A stretch of DNA of 64,000 bases from Methylophaga sp. UBA3192 (GTDB lineage: Bacteria > Pseudomonadota > Gammaproteobacteria > Nitrosococcales > Methylophagaceae), in assembly GCA_002363955.1 (NCBI GenBank), contig DEXE01000006.1:1-64000 (forward strand), in the 5' to 3' direction. Of this stretch, positions 17,026 to 25,227 are shown in pieces. How positions within the stretch are numbered: the first letter of the stretch is position 1; each line of letters opens with the position of its first letter. The position numbers were made by a program, and so were the translations under genes. The notes below the pieces were generated by a model. The model ran no database searches, had not been told where the DNA came from, and saw nothing but the letters and a program-made list of their open reading frames with translations.

Positions 17026-17484
17026 ATGCAAATTGAAACCTTAAAAGATGTGCTGCACTGGACTCGGGAATTTCACCAACACCTCAGCCAGTGTTTATCC
17101 CACTGTGCGGACAAGAATATGGATGAACGGGCCCGGATGATCCTTGCGTATCTGTCCGATCATGAGAAGGCACTGACCAAGGTAGTCAGCGGGTTTGAAA
17201 CCTCAGGCGACGAGCATGCACTGAACACCTGGTGTTACGAATATGTGGCAAAGCACCCCATCGTTCGGCATGCGCATTGCGACGCCCCCTTTGCCGAGCT
17301 GGATGCGACGCAAATCATGGAGGTGATAGTCGATCAACACCAGCAGGTGATTGAACTGTATCGCTATCTCGCCTCCAGGGCGGAGATCCCCTCTGCCAAA
17401 GAGTTGATGGAATCACTCCGGTCGCTGGAGGAGCACGAAATGATGCGTATGGCGCAGTCTGCCAACCGGTTCGGGGATTTGTAG
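17026..17484 (+). CDS. Four-helix-bundle protein, ferritin/hemerythrin-like
   Basis: A 152-residue, wholly helical protein. Repeated His/Glu positions such as EFHQHLSQCL, SDHEKALTKVV, DQHQQVIELYRYLA and LEEHEMMRMAQSANRF suggest a di-metal centre inside a helix bundle. Also notable is a Cys/His cluster, RHAHCDAPF. I do not recognise a named family with certainty. It follows the metallohydrolase by 32 bases with a GGAGA ribosome site and appears to belong to the same operon. A stress-related iron or oxygen-binding role is inference. Confidence 0.6.
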   Translation: MQIETLKDVLHWTREFHQHLSQCLSHCADKNMDERARMILAYLSDHEKALTKVVSGFETSGDEHALNTWCYEYVAKHPIVRHAHCDAPFAELDATQIMEVIVDQHQQVIELYRYLASRAEIPSAKELMESLRSLEEHEMMRMAQSANRFGDL

Positions 17485-17531
17485 AGACACTAATTTCTCA
17501 CAGATACACCACCATAAACGGAGGAATAATC

Positions 17532-17795
17532 ATGACACTTAATGCGTTCAAATTCGGGATGGCCAGCGCGATTACCGCGGCAATACTGTGGCTGGCTTGC
17601 AGTCTGCTGGTGATGTTAATGCCTTCCACGATGTTGTCCATGTCCGGAGAAATGGTGCATATGCAACTGAATGAGATGGGTTGGCACTTGACTCTCACTG
17701 GTGTCGTTATCGGGCTGGTGGCCTGGTTCGTGGTAGCGGGTATCGCCGGGTGGTTGCTGGCGGCCATTTATAACCGCTTGCAGTCATCCGACTGA
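17532..17795 (+). CDS. DUF5676-type small membrane protein
   Basis: An 87-residue protein with two hydrophobic helices (ITAAILWLACSLLVMLMP and TLTGVVIGLVAWFVVAGIAG) separated by a Met-rich loop (MSMSGEMVHMQLNEMGWH), ending in LLAAIYNRL. This matches the DUF5676 family of small inner-membrane proteins, whose function is unknown. The Met-rich loop could face the periplasm and touch metal. It has a strong ribosome site (CGGAGGA) and follows the helical-bundle gene by 47 bases. Confidence 0.8.
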   Translation: MTLNAFKFGMASAITAAILWLACSLLVMLMPSTMLSMSGEMVHMQLNEMGWHLTLTGVVIGLVAWFVVAGIAGWLLAAIYNRLQSSD

Positions 17796-17806
17796 TTATC
17801 CAGCTG

Positions 17807-18300
17807 ATGAGCAGTTTGCCGCGCTATGACAAACCGGTTCTGTTGGTGTTGAATCCGGGTAGTTCATCCATCAAGTGGAGCAGGCATAACGTCTCGGCGC
17901 TTGAATATGCGGGTGCAACGGTGCCTGTTGCTATTGGGCAAGCAGGTGTCGGCCAATCAGCTGCGCAGACTTATCCTGGCGCGCCCCCTTGGCTGACCGA
18001 TGTGCTGACAAATCATGCTGTTCGCGCGGTGATTATCAGAGTCGTACACGGGGGCTCTGAATATCATAAACCTATACCCATCAACGACGATAATTTTCGG
18101 CAACGGCAAACCAGTCGATACCACCATGGGCTTTACGCCCAATGAAGGGTTGTTGATGCGCACGCGCAGCGGAGATATCGATCCCGGTTTGCTGACCTGG
18201 TTGCAGTGGCAGGAGGGTTGGACGCCCGAGGATACCGACAGGGTTCTCAATTGCGAATCCGGCTGGCGGGGTCTGTCCGGCGGAATCGATAACCCGCGGA
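17807..18300 (+). pseudogene. Acetate kinase gene, internally deleted and truncated
   Basis: The frame opens with VLLVLNPGSSSIKWSRHNV, the ATP-binding start of acetate kinase, and continues to VRAVIIRVVHGGSEYHKP. Then about 80 residues of the family are missing and the frame shifts. From about 18108 a different frame reads FGNGKPVDTTMGFTPNEG, LLMRTRSGDIDPGLLTWLQW and CESGWRGLSGGIDNP, the conserved middle of the enzyme. At about 18300 it is cut by an IS110-type fragment. The protein cannot be functional. In intact versions of this operon acetate kinase would supply ATP or recycle acetyl-phosphate. Confidence 0.88.
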
Positions 18301-18301
18301 A

Positions 18302-19210
18302 TCACTGGGAAAGTTTAAACAAGCAGGTATAGAGGGTACCGGTACATATGGTGCAGGACTCTGCCGTTTCCTCAGCAGTAGAGGGATTGTTGTCATAGAA
18401 GTTAATCGTCCTGATCGCAGCAATCGCCGAAGGCAGGGAAAGTCAGATCCTTTAGATGCGGAGAATGCTGCAAGAGCTGTACATTCAGGAACGGCAACCG
18501 CGATACCAAAAAAGCAAAACGGAGCCTGTGAAGCCATTAGAATAATTTCTGTAGCACGGCGAAGCGCTGTCAAAGCCAAAACCCAAGCGATGAATCAGAT
18601 ACGAGGCATATTAGTCAGCGGCCCACAGGATATTCGAGAACAAGTCTGGAAAACTAAGCCCCATGATTGTGCAAGAGCTTGTATTGAAATGCTCTCTTCT
18701 GACAATTCAGATTTACTTGAATCGATGACATTAACCTTAAAGCTTCTGGCGCAAAGATGGCTTATGCTGACTGATGAGCTGGCGCTACTCGATAAAAGGC
18801 TGGATAAGCTAACCAATGAACATTGCCAGCAATTAAGAACAAGAATGGGGGTAGGTCCATATACAGCAGGGATCTTAGTGACAGTGGCTGGTGATAACCC
18901 TGAGCGCCTGCGTAACGAAGCGGCATTAGCCGCATTATGTGGCGTGAATCCGTTACCTGCATCATCAGGTAAAACTATCAGACATCGCTTAAATCGCGGT
19001 GGCAACCGTGAGGCAAATAATGCTTTATGGACTATAGCATTGGTAAGAGCGCGCAGCGATCCAAGAACTCGGCTTTATGTCGAGAGACGAACCGCTGAGG
19101 GGTTAACGACTAAAGAAATTTATCGGTGTTTAAAGCGTTATATAGTCCGTGAGTTATATCCGCTTATATTGAGTGATTTGAAGCGTATTAATTTCACAGG
19201 TTTGACATAG
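18302..19210 (+). mobile_element. IS110-family transposase, 5'-truncated
   Basis: An unbroken frame from about 18302 reads SLGKFKQAGIEGTGTYGAGL, EVNRPDRSNRR, GKSDPLDAENAARAV, and on through ATG 18590 to TAG at 19210. The latter half is the Transposase_20 domain (RTRMGVGPYTAGIL, CGVNPLPASSGKTIRHRLNRGG). The first ~60 residues, which carry the leading acidic catalytic residue of the DEDD nuclease, are absent, so it is inactive. Its left edge cuts the acetate kinase gene. Confidence 0.88.
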
Positions 19211-19215
19211 GAGCG

Positions 19216-19406
19216 TCAATGCGTGTGCGGAAAGCTTTTTCCACTCTCTTAAGGTTGAGCTGATTCAGGGCGAGCCGTTACAGGATGGAAAGCAAACACG
19301 CGAATTTGTTTTTGAATATATCGAAGTAGATTACAATCGGTACCGCCGCCACAGCGCAATTGGCTTTATTAGCCCTGAGCGGTTTGAAGCAAGAACTGTA
19401 TGTTAG
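19216..19406 (+). mobile_element. IS3-family transposase, C-terminal scrap
   Basis: The frame at 19221 reads ACAESFFHSLKVELIQGEPL, then FEYIEVDYNRYRRHSAIGF and ISPERFEA to TAG at 19404. This is the end of an IS3-type integrase core, including its catalytic Glu (AESFFHSLK) and the NRxRRHSAIG motif. The other ~80 % of the element is absent. It lies directly against the IS110 fragment, showing stacked insertions and deletions. Confidence 0.85.
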
Positions 19407-19479
19407 TTAACTGTCCGATGTTGGCGGTAGGGATCACATTACGCAGGGCTTTATCAGGGTTTGTCGGGGTTTTATATCG

Positions 19480-20874
19480 TTAAGTCATGCGTAGTGTAAT
19501 AACAAAACGTGTAAGATTTTTATCTGAGGTGACGCTGATATCACCGTCATGTGCTTCGATAATCGCTTTAGTAATAGCTAGCCCTAAACCTGCACCATCA
19601 CTGTGGCGTTGTCTTGATTGATCGGCGCGATAAAAACGTTCAAATAAATACGGCAAATGCTCGGCGGATATTGCTGGGCCGGGGTTTTCGACACTGATAC
19701 AAAGCGTGTTAGCAGCATGCTGATAGCTGTTAACCACAATGCTGTGGCCAGAAGCGGTGTGTCGTATCGCATTTGATAACAAATTAGTTAAGGCATGCCT
19801 TAGTAAAGAGCGATCGGCATTAATGACGCTAGGCTGACCGGCAAAAGCAAGTTTGACTCCTGCTTCTTCTGCTAAAGCTTCAAAAAACTCGAATATGGCC
19901 GAGATTTCATCGGCAATATTTAAAGGCTGTTTGTTCGGGGTAATTAAACCATTTTTACTTTTGGCTAGCCACAGCATATCGCTAACCATCTTGCTAAGCC
20001 GTTCTTGCTCTTCTAAATTTGAAAATAACACGTTTTGGTATTCCTCAGCCGTTCGTTGCCGAGATAAACTGACTTGGGTTTGGGTAATAATATTGGTTAA
20101 AGGGGTGCGAATTTCGTGAGCAATGTCGGCACTAAAGTGCGATAACTTAGTAAAGCCATCCTCTAAGCGGTTTAGCATGTGGTTGAATGACTGCACCATA
20201 TGCGTTAACTCAGAAGGTACTTCGTTGGCGTTTAATCTAATGTCGAGTTTGCTGGTTTGAATGTCGCGCATATTGTCACTTAGTCCTCTAAGTGGCGCTA
20301 AACCTTGATGCACCGCAATCCAAGCTGCTAATAAAGTAAGGAGGCAGGAACCGAGTAGAATCACCCAAAGACTTTGACCGAGTTGCTGCAAAAAGTGGAT
20401 GTGAAAATCCATATCAATCGCTGTAATTAACCGGTAGTTATCGTTTGCAGTGGCTATGTTCAGAGCAATACCCCGATAGGCTTTATCTTGATATTGCCAG
20501 TGTTGGATATTTTCAATTTTAAATGTATCTATGGATTCATCAGTATCTGTAAGTTGGCTTAAATCAAAATTAGCATTGTTATAAATAATTTGCTGCTGAG
20601 AATTGTTTATTTGGTAATACACGCCATGATGTCCGGCAACAGCTTGCGATAATGATTGAGCTAAAGTTTTCGGATCTGTAGGTTCTTTAAGGAACACTTG
20701 CTGAACAGAGTGAACAATAACGCCAAGTTCATCGGCATCTTGTTCGATAAAATGGTGCTCTATAGAACTGATAAGCAGTTGCCTAACAACCAGTAAACAA
20801 ACCGCAATAGTGACAACGACAGACAGTACCACTCTCAGGGTCAAGGACAGTGGCCGTTTAGTGTTATGCTTCAT
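19480..20874 (-). CDS. copS: Heavy-metal sensor histidine kinase (CopS/CusS type)
   Basis: A 464-residue inner-membrane kinase. ATG 20874 is chosen; it overlaps the regulator's stop by 11 bases, while an upstream TTG (20892) lies deeper in that gene. Two membrane helices (~residues 11-30 and ~160-185) enclose a periplasmic sensor. HAMP follows, then HFSADIAHEIRTPLTNII with the phospho-His, NLLSNAIRHT (N box) and GAGLGLAITKAI (G box). Family members sense periplasmic Cu(I)/Ag(I) through Met/His residues. It is paired with the regulator just upstream and divergent from copABCD. Confidence 0.92.
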   Translation of the reverse strand: MKHNTKRPLSLTLRVVLSVVVTIAVCLLVVRQLLISSIEHHFIEQDADELGVIVHSVQQVFLKEPTDPKTLAQSLSQAVAGHHGVYYQINNSQQQIIYNNANFDLSQLTDTDESIDTFKIENIQHWQYQDKAYRGIALNIATANDNYRLITAIDMDFHIHFLQQLGQSLWVILLGSCLLTLLAAWIAVHQGLAPLRGLSDNMRDIQTSKLDIRLNANEVPSELTHMVQSFNHMLNRLEDGFTKLSHFSADIAHEIRTPLTNIITQTQVSLSRQRTAEEYQNVLFSNLEEQERLSKMVSDMLWLAKSKNGLITPNKQPLNIADEISAIFEFFEALAEEAGVKLAFAGQPSVINADRSLLRHALTNLLSNAIRHTASGHSIVVNSYQHAANTLCISVENPGPAISAEHLPYLFERFYRADQSRQRHSDGAGLGLAITKAIIEAHDGDISVTSDKNLTRFVITLRMT

Positions 20875-21553
20875 CCGCTTGCTCGTTTTCAAGTTTATAG
20901 CCCATGCCGCGCACGGTGTGGATTAATTTTGGCATAAAATCATCGTCTACTTTAGCCCGTAACCTTCTTATAGCGACATCAATAACATTGGTGTCGCTAT
21001 CAAAGTTCATATCCCAAATCTGTGAGGCGATTAAAGATCGGGGTAAGACTTCACCGCTGCGGCGCATTAATAACTCTAATAAAGAAAACTCTTTATTACT
21101 CAAGGCAATTTTGACTCCGCTGCGCATGACTCTTCTTTTGGGGACGTCTAATTGTAAATCGGCCACCTGAAGTAAATCTGGGGTGGTTATGGTTTGGCCG
21201 CGGCGTATTAGGCTGCGTACCCGCGCCAACACTTCTGAGAAAGCAAAGGGTTTAATTAAGTAATCATCCGCGCCTAATTCTAAGCCTTTAACTCTGTCAT
21301 CAACGCTATCACGGGCGGATAAAAACAATACTGGCGTAAGGTTATTGCTTTCGCGAATAGATTGTACTATCCGCCAGCCATTAACATCAGGCAACATCAC
21401 ATCCAGCACAATCAGATCAAATACTTCGGTCATTGCAAGGTGATGGCCGTCTAAGCCGTTTCTAACCAGTGAAACTTGAAAACCCGCTTCAGTGAGGCCT
21501 TGCTTTAAATAATCACCCGTTTTGATTTCGTCTTCAACAATCAGTAATCGCAT
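20864..21553 (-). CDS. copR: OmpR-family response regulator (CopR/CusR type)
   Basis: A 229-residue DNA-binding regulator. The receiver has the acidic pair VEDE, phospho-Asp in LIVLDVMLPDVNGW (about residue 51) and Lys in YLIKPF. The winged-helix effector domain ends in IDVAIRRLRAKVDD and HTVRGMGYKL. Its stop overlaps the kinase start. It diverges from copABCD with 155 bases between, where a near-palindromic ATTACAACTTTGTCAT site is found, so it likely activates the cop operon under copper stress. Whether it should be called CopR or CusR cannot be settled by eye. Confidence 0.93.
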   Translation of the reverse strand: MRLLIVEDEIKTGDYLKQGLTEAGFQVSLVRNGLDGHHLAMTEVFDLIVLDVMLPDVNGWRIVQSIRESNNLTPVLFLSARDSVDDRVKGLELGADDYLIKPFAFSEVLARVRSLIRRGQTITTPDLLQVADLQLDVPKRRVMRSGVKIALSNKEFSLLELLMRRSGEVLPRSLIASQIWDMNFDSDTNVIDVAIRRLRAKVDDDFMPKLIHTVRGMGYKLENEQADEA

Positions 21554-21610
21554 AACCTTTCCTGTAAATAGGGGTAATTGATAGCTTGCAATACACAGGC
21601 TGCCAGCTAG

Positions 21611-21667
21611 ATGACAACAAAATTACAACTTTGTCATGTCAGAGTCATGTTGCTGACAGTTATAAAT
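21611..21667 (+). promoter_or_regulatory. Operator/promoter region of the cop operon
   Basis: ATTACAACTTTGTCAT (21622-21637) matches the CusR/CopR box pattern ATGACAA-NN-TTGTCAT. A second ATGACAACAAAATTAC lies at 21611, and GTCATGT/GAGTCATGTTG repeats continue to 21650. TATAAA at 21661-21666 could be the -10. The site is 70-90 bases before the copA start. Regulator binding is inferred from pattern and position. Confidence 0.65.
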
Positions 21668-21708
21668 AGCTAAGCTAGATGAAATAAATAAGTTCAGGGG
21701 TTATATAA

Positions 21709-23493
21709 ATGAATGATAACAAGTTCAAGTTACCGGCTTCTATCTCGCGGCGCCGATTTGTCCAAGGGCTTGCCATCGGAGGCGTAATAGCTAGTTTCCC
21801 GCATGTTGTTCGCGCCGGTAGCTCTTTTAAAGACAATGCCGCGACAGGTTCAGCACCTGAATTAAGTGGCAAAGTTATCGAGCTAACTATTGCTGAGTCC
21901 TTAGTCAATTTTACCGGTGTAGTACGTACAGCAACCACCATTAATGGCTCTATTCCGTCACCAACGCTGCGCTTACGCGAAGGCGATGAGGTGACGATTA
22001 AAGTGACCAATACCTTATCTGTGCCTAGCTCTATTCACTGGCATGGCATTATTTTACCTTATCAAATGGATGGGGTACCAGGCTTAAGCTTTAAGGGCAT
22101 TATGCCCGGTGAAACCTTTGTTTATAAGTTTACTTTGCAACAAAGCGGTACTTACTGGTATCACTCTCATAGTGGCTTCCAAGAAATGACTGGCATGTAC
22201 GGTGCACTAATCATCGAGCCTAGAGAGCAAGATATCATCGTTGCTGATAGGGAGTATGTGGTACAGCTTTCAGACTGGACCGATGATGACCCGATGAAAG
22301 TATTTAGTAAACTAAAAGTGCAAGGTGATATCTACAATTATAATCAACCAACAGTACGAGATTTTTTCCGAGACCTGTCAGAAAAAGGGCTTAGTTCAGC
22401 ATTATCAAAACGTAAAATGTGGCAAGAAATGCGCATGAGCCCGACAGACTTGGGAGATGTGTCAAGCGCTGCACTAACCTACTTATTTAACGGCAGCACA
22501 CCGCTGGCCAATTGGCGAGGCCTGTTTAAAAAAGGCGAAAAAGTTCGCTTGCGCTTTATTAATGGCGCCAGCAATACCTTCTTCGATGTCCGTATCCCGG
22601 AACTGCAAATGACCGTAGTGCAGTCTGATGGCCAAAATGTCCATCCAGTAACTATTGATGAGTTCCGATTCGGCCCGGGTGAAACCTATGATGTACTGGT
22701 CACACCGCAATCTGATGCTTATACCATTTTCGCCCAGACCATAGAACGCACCGGTTATGCTCGAGGCACCCTAGCGGTAGCCGACAATATTAATGCACCC
22801 GTACCGGCAGTCGATCCAGTAGAGTGGTTAGCGATGGCCGACATGATGGGCAATATGTCCCATGGCGGTTCAATGACAGAGGGCGCTATGGATCATAGCC
22901 AACATGGCGCAGCTATGCCGATGGATTTAAGTCAGCATGCAGGGCCGGCCGCTGCTTATGCTAAAGCCAGCACGCAAGTGCGCCATGCCAGTACTGAATA
23001 TGGCCCTTCGGTTGATATGCGGGTAGATACGCCAAGAACTAACTTGGACGATCCGGGCATTGGTTTACGCAATAATGGCCGAAAAGTGCTGACGTTATCC
23101 GATTTACACTCACTAGAAGGTGTTATTGAACCACAGCGTCCTGAAGCTGAAATTGAATTGCACCTAACTGGCAATATGGAACGCTATAGCTGGTCAATTG
23201 ATGGTTTAGAGTTTGGCCAAAGTACACCTGTGCATATGAAGTTACATCAGTGCGTTAGGGTGATTTTACATAATGACACCATGATGACTCACCCTATGCA
23301 TTTGCATGGAATGTGGAGTGATTTAGAAAGTGAAAGTGGTGAAGTCCAAGTCAGACGCCATACTATTCCGGTGCAACCTGCTCAGCGAATTAGTTTTTTA
23401 ACAACGCCGCATGATGTAGGACGGTGGGCCTGGCATTGTCATCTGTTATTTCATATGGATGCAGGTATGTTTAGAGAAGTGGTGGTGTCATGA
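21709..23493 (+). CDS. copA: Multicopper oxidase CopA (copper resistance)
   Basis: A 594-residue periplasmic oxidase. It has a Tat signal (SRRRFVQGLAIGGVIAS). All four copper motifs are present: SIHWHGIILP, TYWYHSHSGFQ, THPMHLHGMW and AWHCHLLFHMDAGM. The Met/His insert near residues 375-405 (MADMMGNMSHGGSM, MDHSQHGAAMPMD) is typical of CopA/PcoA proteins and binds extra copper. It oxidises Cu(I) to less toxic Cu(II) and may sequester copper. It is first gene of copABCD, and its stop overlaps the copB start by ATGA. Confidence 0.96.
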   Translation: MNDNKFKLPASISRRRFVQGLAIGGVIASFPHVVRAGSSFKDNAATGSAPELSGKVIELTIAESLVNFTGVVRTATTINGSIPSPTLRLREGDEVTIKVTNTLSVPSSIHWHGIILPYQMDGVPGLSFKGIMPGETFVYKFTLQQSGTYWYHSHSGFQEMTGMYGALIIEPREQDIIVADREYVVQLSDWTDDDPMKVFSKLKVQGDIYNYNQPTVRDFFRDLSEKGLSSALSKRKMWQEMRMSPTDLGDVSSAALTYLFNGSTPLANWRGLFKKGEKVRLRFINGASNTFFDVRIPELQMTVVQSDGQNVHPVTIDEFRFGPGETYDVLVTPQSDAYTIFAQTIERTGYARGTLAVADNINAPVPAVDPVEWLAMADMMGNMSHGGSMTEGAMDHSQHGAAMPMDLSQHAGPAAAYAKASTQVRHASTEYGPSVDMRVDTPRTNLDDPGIGLRNNGRKVLTLSDLHSLEGVIEPQRPEAEIELHLTGNMERYSWSIDGLEFGQSTPVHMKLHQCVRVILHNDTMMTHPMHLHGMWSDLESESGEVQVRRHTIPVQPAQRISFLTTPHDVGRWAWHCHLLFHMDAGMFREVVVS

Positions 23494-24740
23494 AAATAAC
23501 AAAATTAGTCAGTAGCGCGCCGGTGATTGCGTTAACAGCGAGTTTATTGCTAGTAAATGCTGGGGTGATGGCAGACAGCCAAATGGACCATAGCGAAATG
23601 GATCATAGCAAGATGAAGCATGGTGATAAGGCGATGGACCACAGCGCAATGGATCATAGCAAGATGAAGCATGGTGATACGGCAATAGACCACAGCGAAA
23701 TGGATCATAGCAAGATGAACCATGACGATAAGGCGATGGACCACAGCCAGATGGATCATAGCAAGATGAACCATGACGATAAGGCGATGGACCACAGCCA
23801 GATGGACCATAGCAAGATGAACCATGGCGATAAAGCGATGAGCCACAGCGAAATGGACCATAGCAAGATGAACCATGGCGATAAGGCGATGGACCACAGC
23901 CAAATGAACCATGGCGATATGGCAATGGACCACAGTCAAATGGACCATGGCGATATGGCAATGGATCATAGCCAAATGGATCATGGCGATATGAAAATGC
24001 AGGGCGGAAAAGCGCCTGCAGATGCCCGAGATCCTCATGCTTATTCTGGCGGTTTTACCTTAGCCGACGGGCCTTATGCTATAGGCGGCGGTCGCCAGTT
24101 AAAACTGGCAGATGAACACCGTTTTTACGCAATTAAAGCAGATAAGTTGGAGCACCAGTTTGCTACGGATAGCTTAGCATTTGACTTACAAGGCTGGTAT
24201 GGCACTACTTTTAATCGACTAGCAATAAAGCTGGAAGGTGAGGTAAGCGATGGTAAGTTAGAGGAAAGCCAAACCGATTTGCTATGGAGCCGTGCGGTTT
24301 ATACGTTTTGGGATGCCCAGCTCGGAGCCCGGGTTGATACCTACACGGAAGGGGAGAGTCGGCAGTGGTTGGCATTGGGTGTCCAAGGCTTAGCGCCGTA
24401 TTGGTTTGAGGTCGATGTAACTGCCTATTTAGGCAACTCTGGGCGGACAGCCATAGCAGCAGAAGCTGAATATGAATTGCTATTCACGCAACGTTTAATC
24501 TTACAAAGCACAGTGGGATTAACTGCTTATGGTAAAGACGATGCCATTAATGGTATCGGAAAAGGCTTAGCGTCTTTAAATGCTGGAATGCGTTTACGTT
24601 ATGAGTTCTCACGCCAGTTTGCGCCTTATATCGGTGTTGAGTGGATGGCTAAGTATGGCAATAGCGCTGACTTTGCCCGAGCGAATAATGAAGCGACTAA
24701 TACTACGAGTGCGGTCGCGGGTGTGCAGTTCTGGTTTTAA
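23490..24740 (+). CDS. copB: Copper resistance outer-membrane protein CopB with expanded Met/His repeats
   Basis: A 416-residue protein with signal peptide (APVIALTASLLLVNAGVMA). Residues ~32-172 are tandem Met/Asp/His/Lys repeats of about 17 residues (MDHSKMNHGDKAMDHSQ and variants), passing into 11-12-residue MDHGDMAMDHSQ units. The remainder (from DPHAYSGG) is the CopB/PcoB beta-barrel, ending GVQFWF with the terminal aromatic needed for outer-membrane insertion. Ordinary CopB is nearer 300 residues; the excess is the repeat array. It binds copper at the outer membrane and works with CopA. Confidence 0.95.
   Translation: MKITKLVSSAPVIALTASLLLVNAGVMADSQMDHSEMDHSKMKHGDKAMDHSAMDHSKMKHGDTAIDHSEMDHSKMNHDDKAMDHSQMDHSKMNHDDKAMDHSQMDHSKMNHGDKAMSHSEMDHSKMNHGDKAMDHSQMNHGDMAMDHSQMDHGDMAMDHSQMDHGDMKMQGGKAPADARDPHAYSGGFTLADGPYAIGGGRQLKLADEHRFYAIKADKLEHQFATDSLAFDLQGWYGTTFNRLAIKLEGEVSDGKLEESQTDLLWSRAVYTFWDAQLGARVDTYTEGESRQWLALGVQGLAPYWFEVDVTAYLGNSGRTAIAAEAEYELLFTQRLILQSTVGLTAYGKDDAINGIGKGLASLNAGMRLRYEFSRQFAPYIGVEWMAKYGNSADFARANNEATNTTSAVAGVQFWF
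23583..24000 (+). repeat. Intragenic tandem repeat array (51-bp units) in copB
   Basis: About six 51-bp units encoding MDHSKM(K/N)H(G/D)DKAMDHS(A/E/Q), followed by three or four shortened units. Neighbouring units are nearly identical at DNA level, with the third and fourth almost exact copies. This allows unit number to change by slippage or recombination, altering the copper-binding capacity of CopB in frame. Confidence 0.9.
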
Positions 24741-24757
24741 TAATTAAGGTGATAAAA

Positions 24758-25168
24758 ATGAAAATATTAAAAACATTAAAAATAGTGAGTGCTATAGCTG
24801 TTTTATTAATGGCGACTACGGTGTCTGCACATGTTGATTTAACTGAGACAGTACCAGCAGATGAGGCGATGTTAATGCAAAGCCCTGCAACGTTAAAGCT
24901 GACATTCAGTGCCCCAGTACGGATGATGAAATTAAGCTTAATTGATGCAGAGAAAAAAGCGGTTAAATTTGGTTTTGCGGCTTCAGCTACAGCCGCCTCA
25001 GAATTTGAGTGGCCACTGCCAACCCTTAAAGAGGGCGAGTATCAGGTGAGTTGGATTGTTATGGGCCAAGATGGCCATAAAATGACCGGTGATTATAGTT
25101 TTATGCTCCATGGCGATATGAAGATGGAAGCAAAACAGCCATCTAGTCACAACTCACATTCTCATTAG
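24758..25168 (+). CDS. copC: Periplasmic copper-binding protein CopC
   Basis: A 136-residue protein from ATG 24758, with TTAAGGTGAT upstream; a GTG nine bases earlier is inside that site. Signal peptide MKILKTLKIVSAIAVLLMATTVSA is followed by a mature start at His (AHVDLTETVPADEA). The fold is a small beta sandwich of the CopC family (LKLTFSAPVRMMKLSLID, WPLPTLKEGEYQVSWIVMGQDGHKMTGDYSF). The N-terminal His and GQDGHKMTG His are typical Cu(II) ligands. The tail has extra His (SSHNSHSH). Its stop codon lies inside a CATTAG repeat array. Confidence 0.94.
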   Translation: MKILKTLKIVSAIAVLLMATTVSAHVDLTETVPADEAMLMQSPATLKLTFSAPVRMMKLSLIDAEKKAVKFGFAASATAASEFEWPLPTLKEGEYQVSWIVMGQDGHKMTGDYSFMLHGDMKMEAKQPSSHNSHSH

Positions 25169-25210
25169 CATTAGCATTAGCATTAGCATTAGCATTAGCA
25201 TTAGCATTAG
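25163..25210 (+). repeat. Hexanucleotide array (CATTAG)8 spanning the copC stop
   Basis: Eight perfect CATTAG units. The first contains the last copC codons and the TAG stop. The array ends 17 bases before the copD start and just before its ribosome site (GAAGG). Perfect short tandem arrays are prone to slippage. Each change would move copD by six bases, so translational coupling between copC and copD could vary without breaking a frame. Confidence 0.95.
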
Positions 25211-25227
25211 TAGAAGGTAACTTAGAG

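Noticed and set aside
23583..24000. Possible CRISPR-like array
   Set aside because: Repeats are contiguous, in frame and part of the CopB protein; there are no spacers.
23509..24038. Two minus-strand ORFs of 150-160 codons opposite copB
   Set aside because: The repeat array is open in several frames because of its composition; the antisense products are His/Met or Cys/Gly/Tyr repeats with no known pattern.
25163..25210. CATTAG array as a CRISPR or origin iteron
   Set aside because: Units are six bases with no spacers and no replication gene nearby; a simple tandem repeat.
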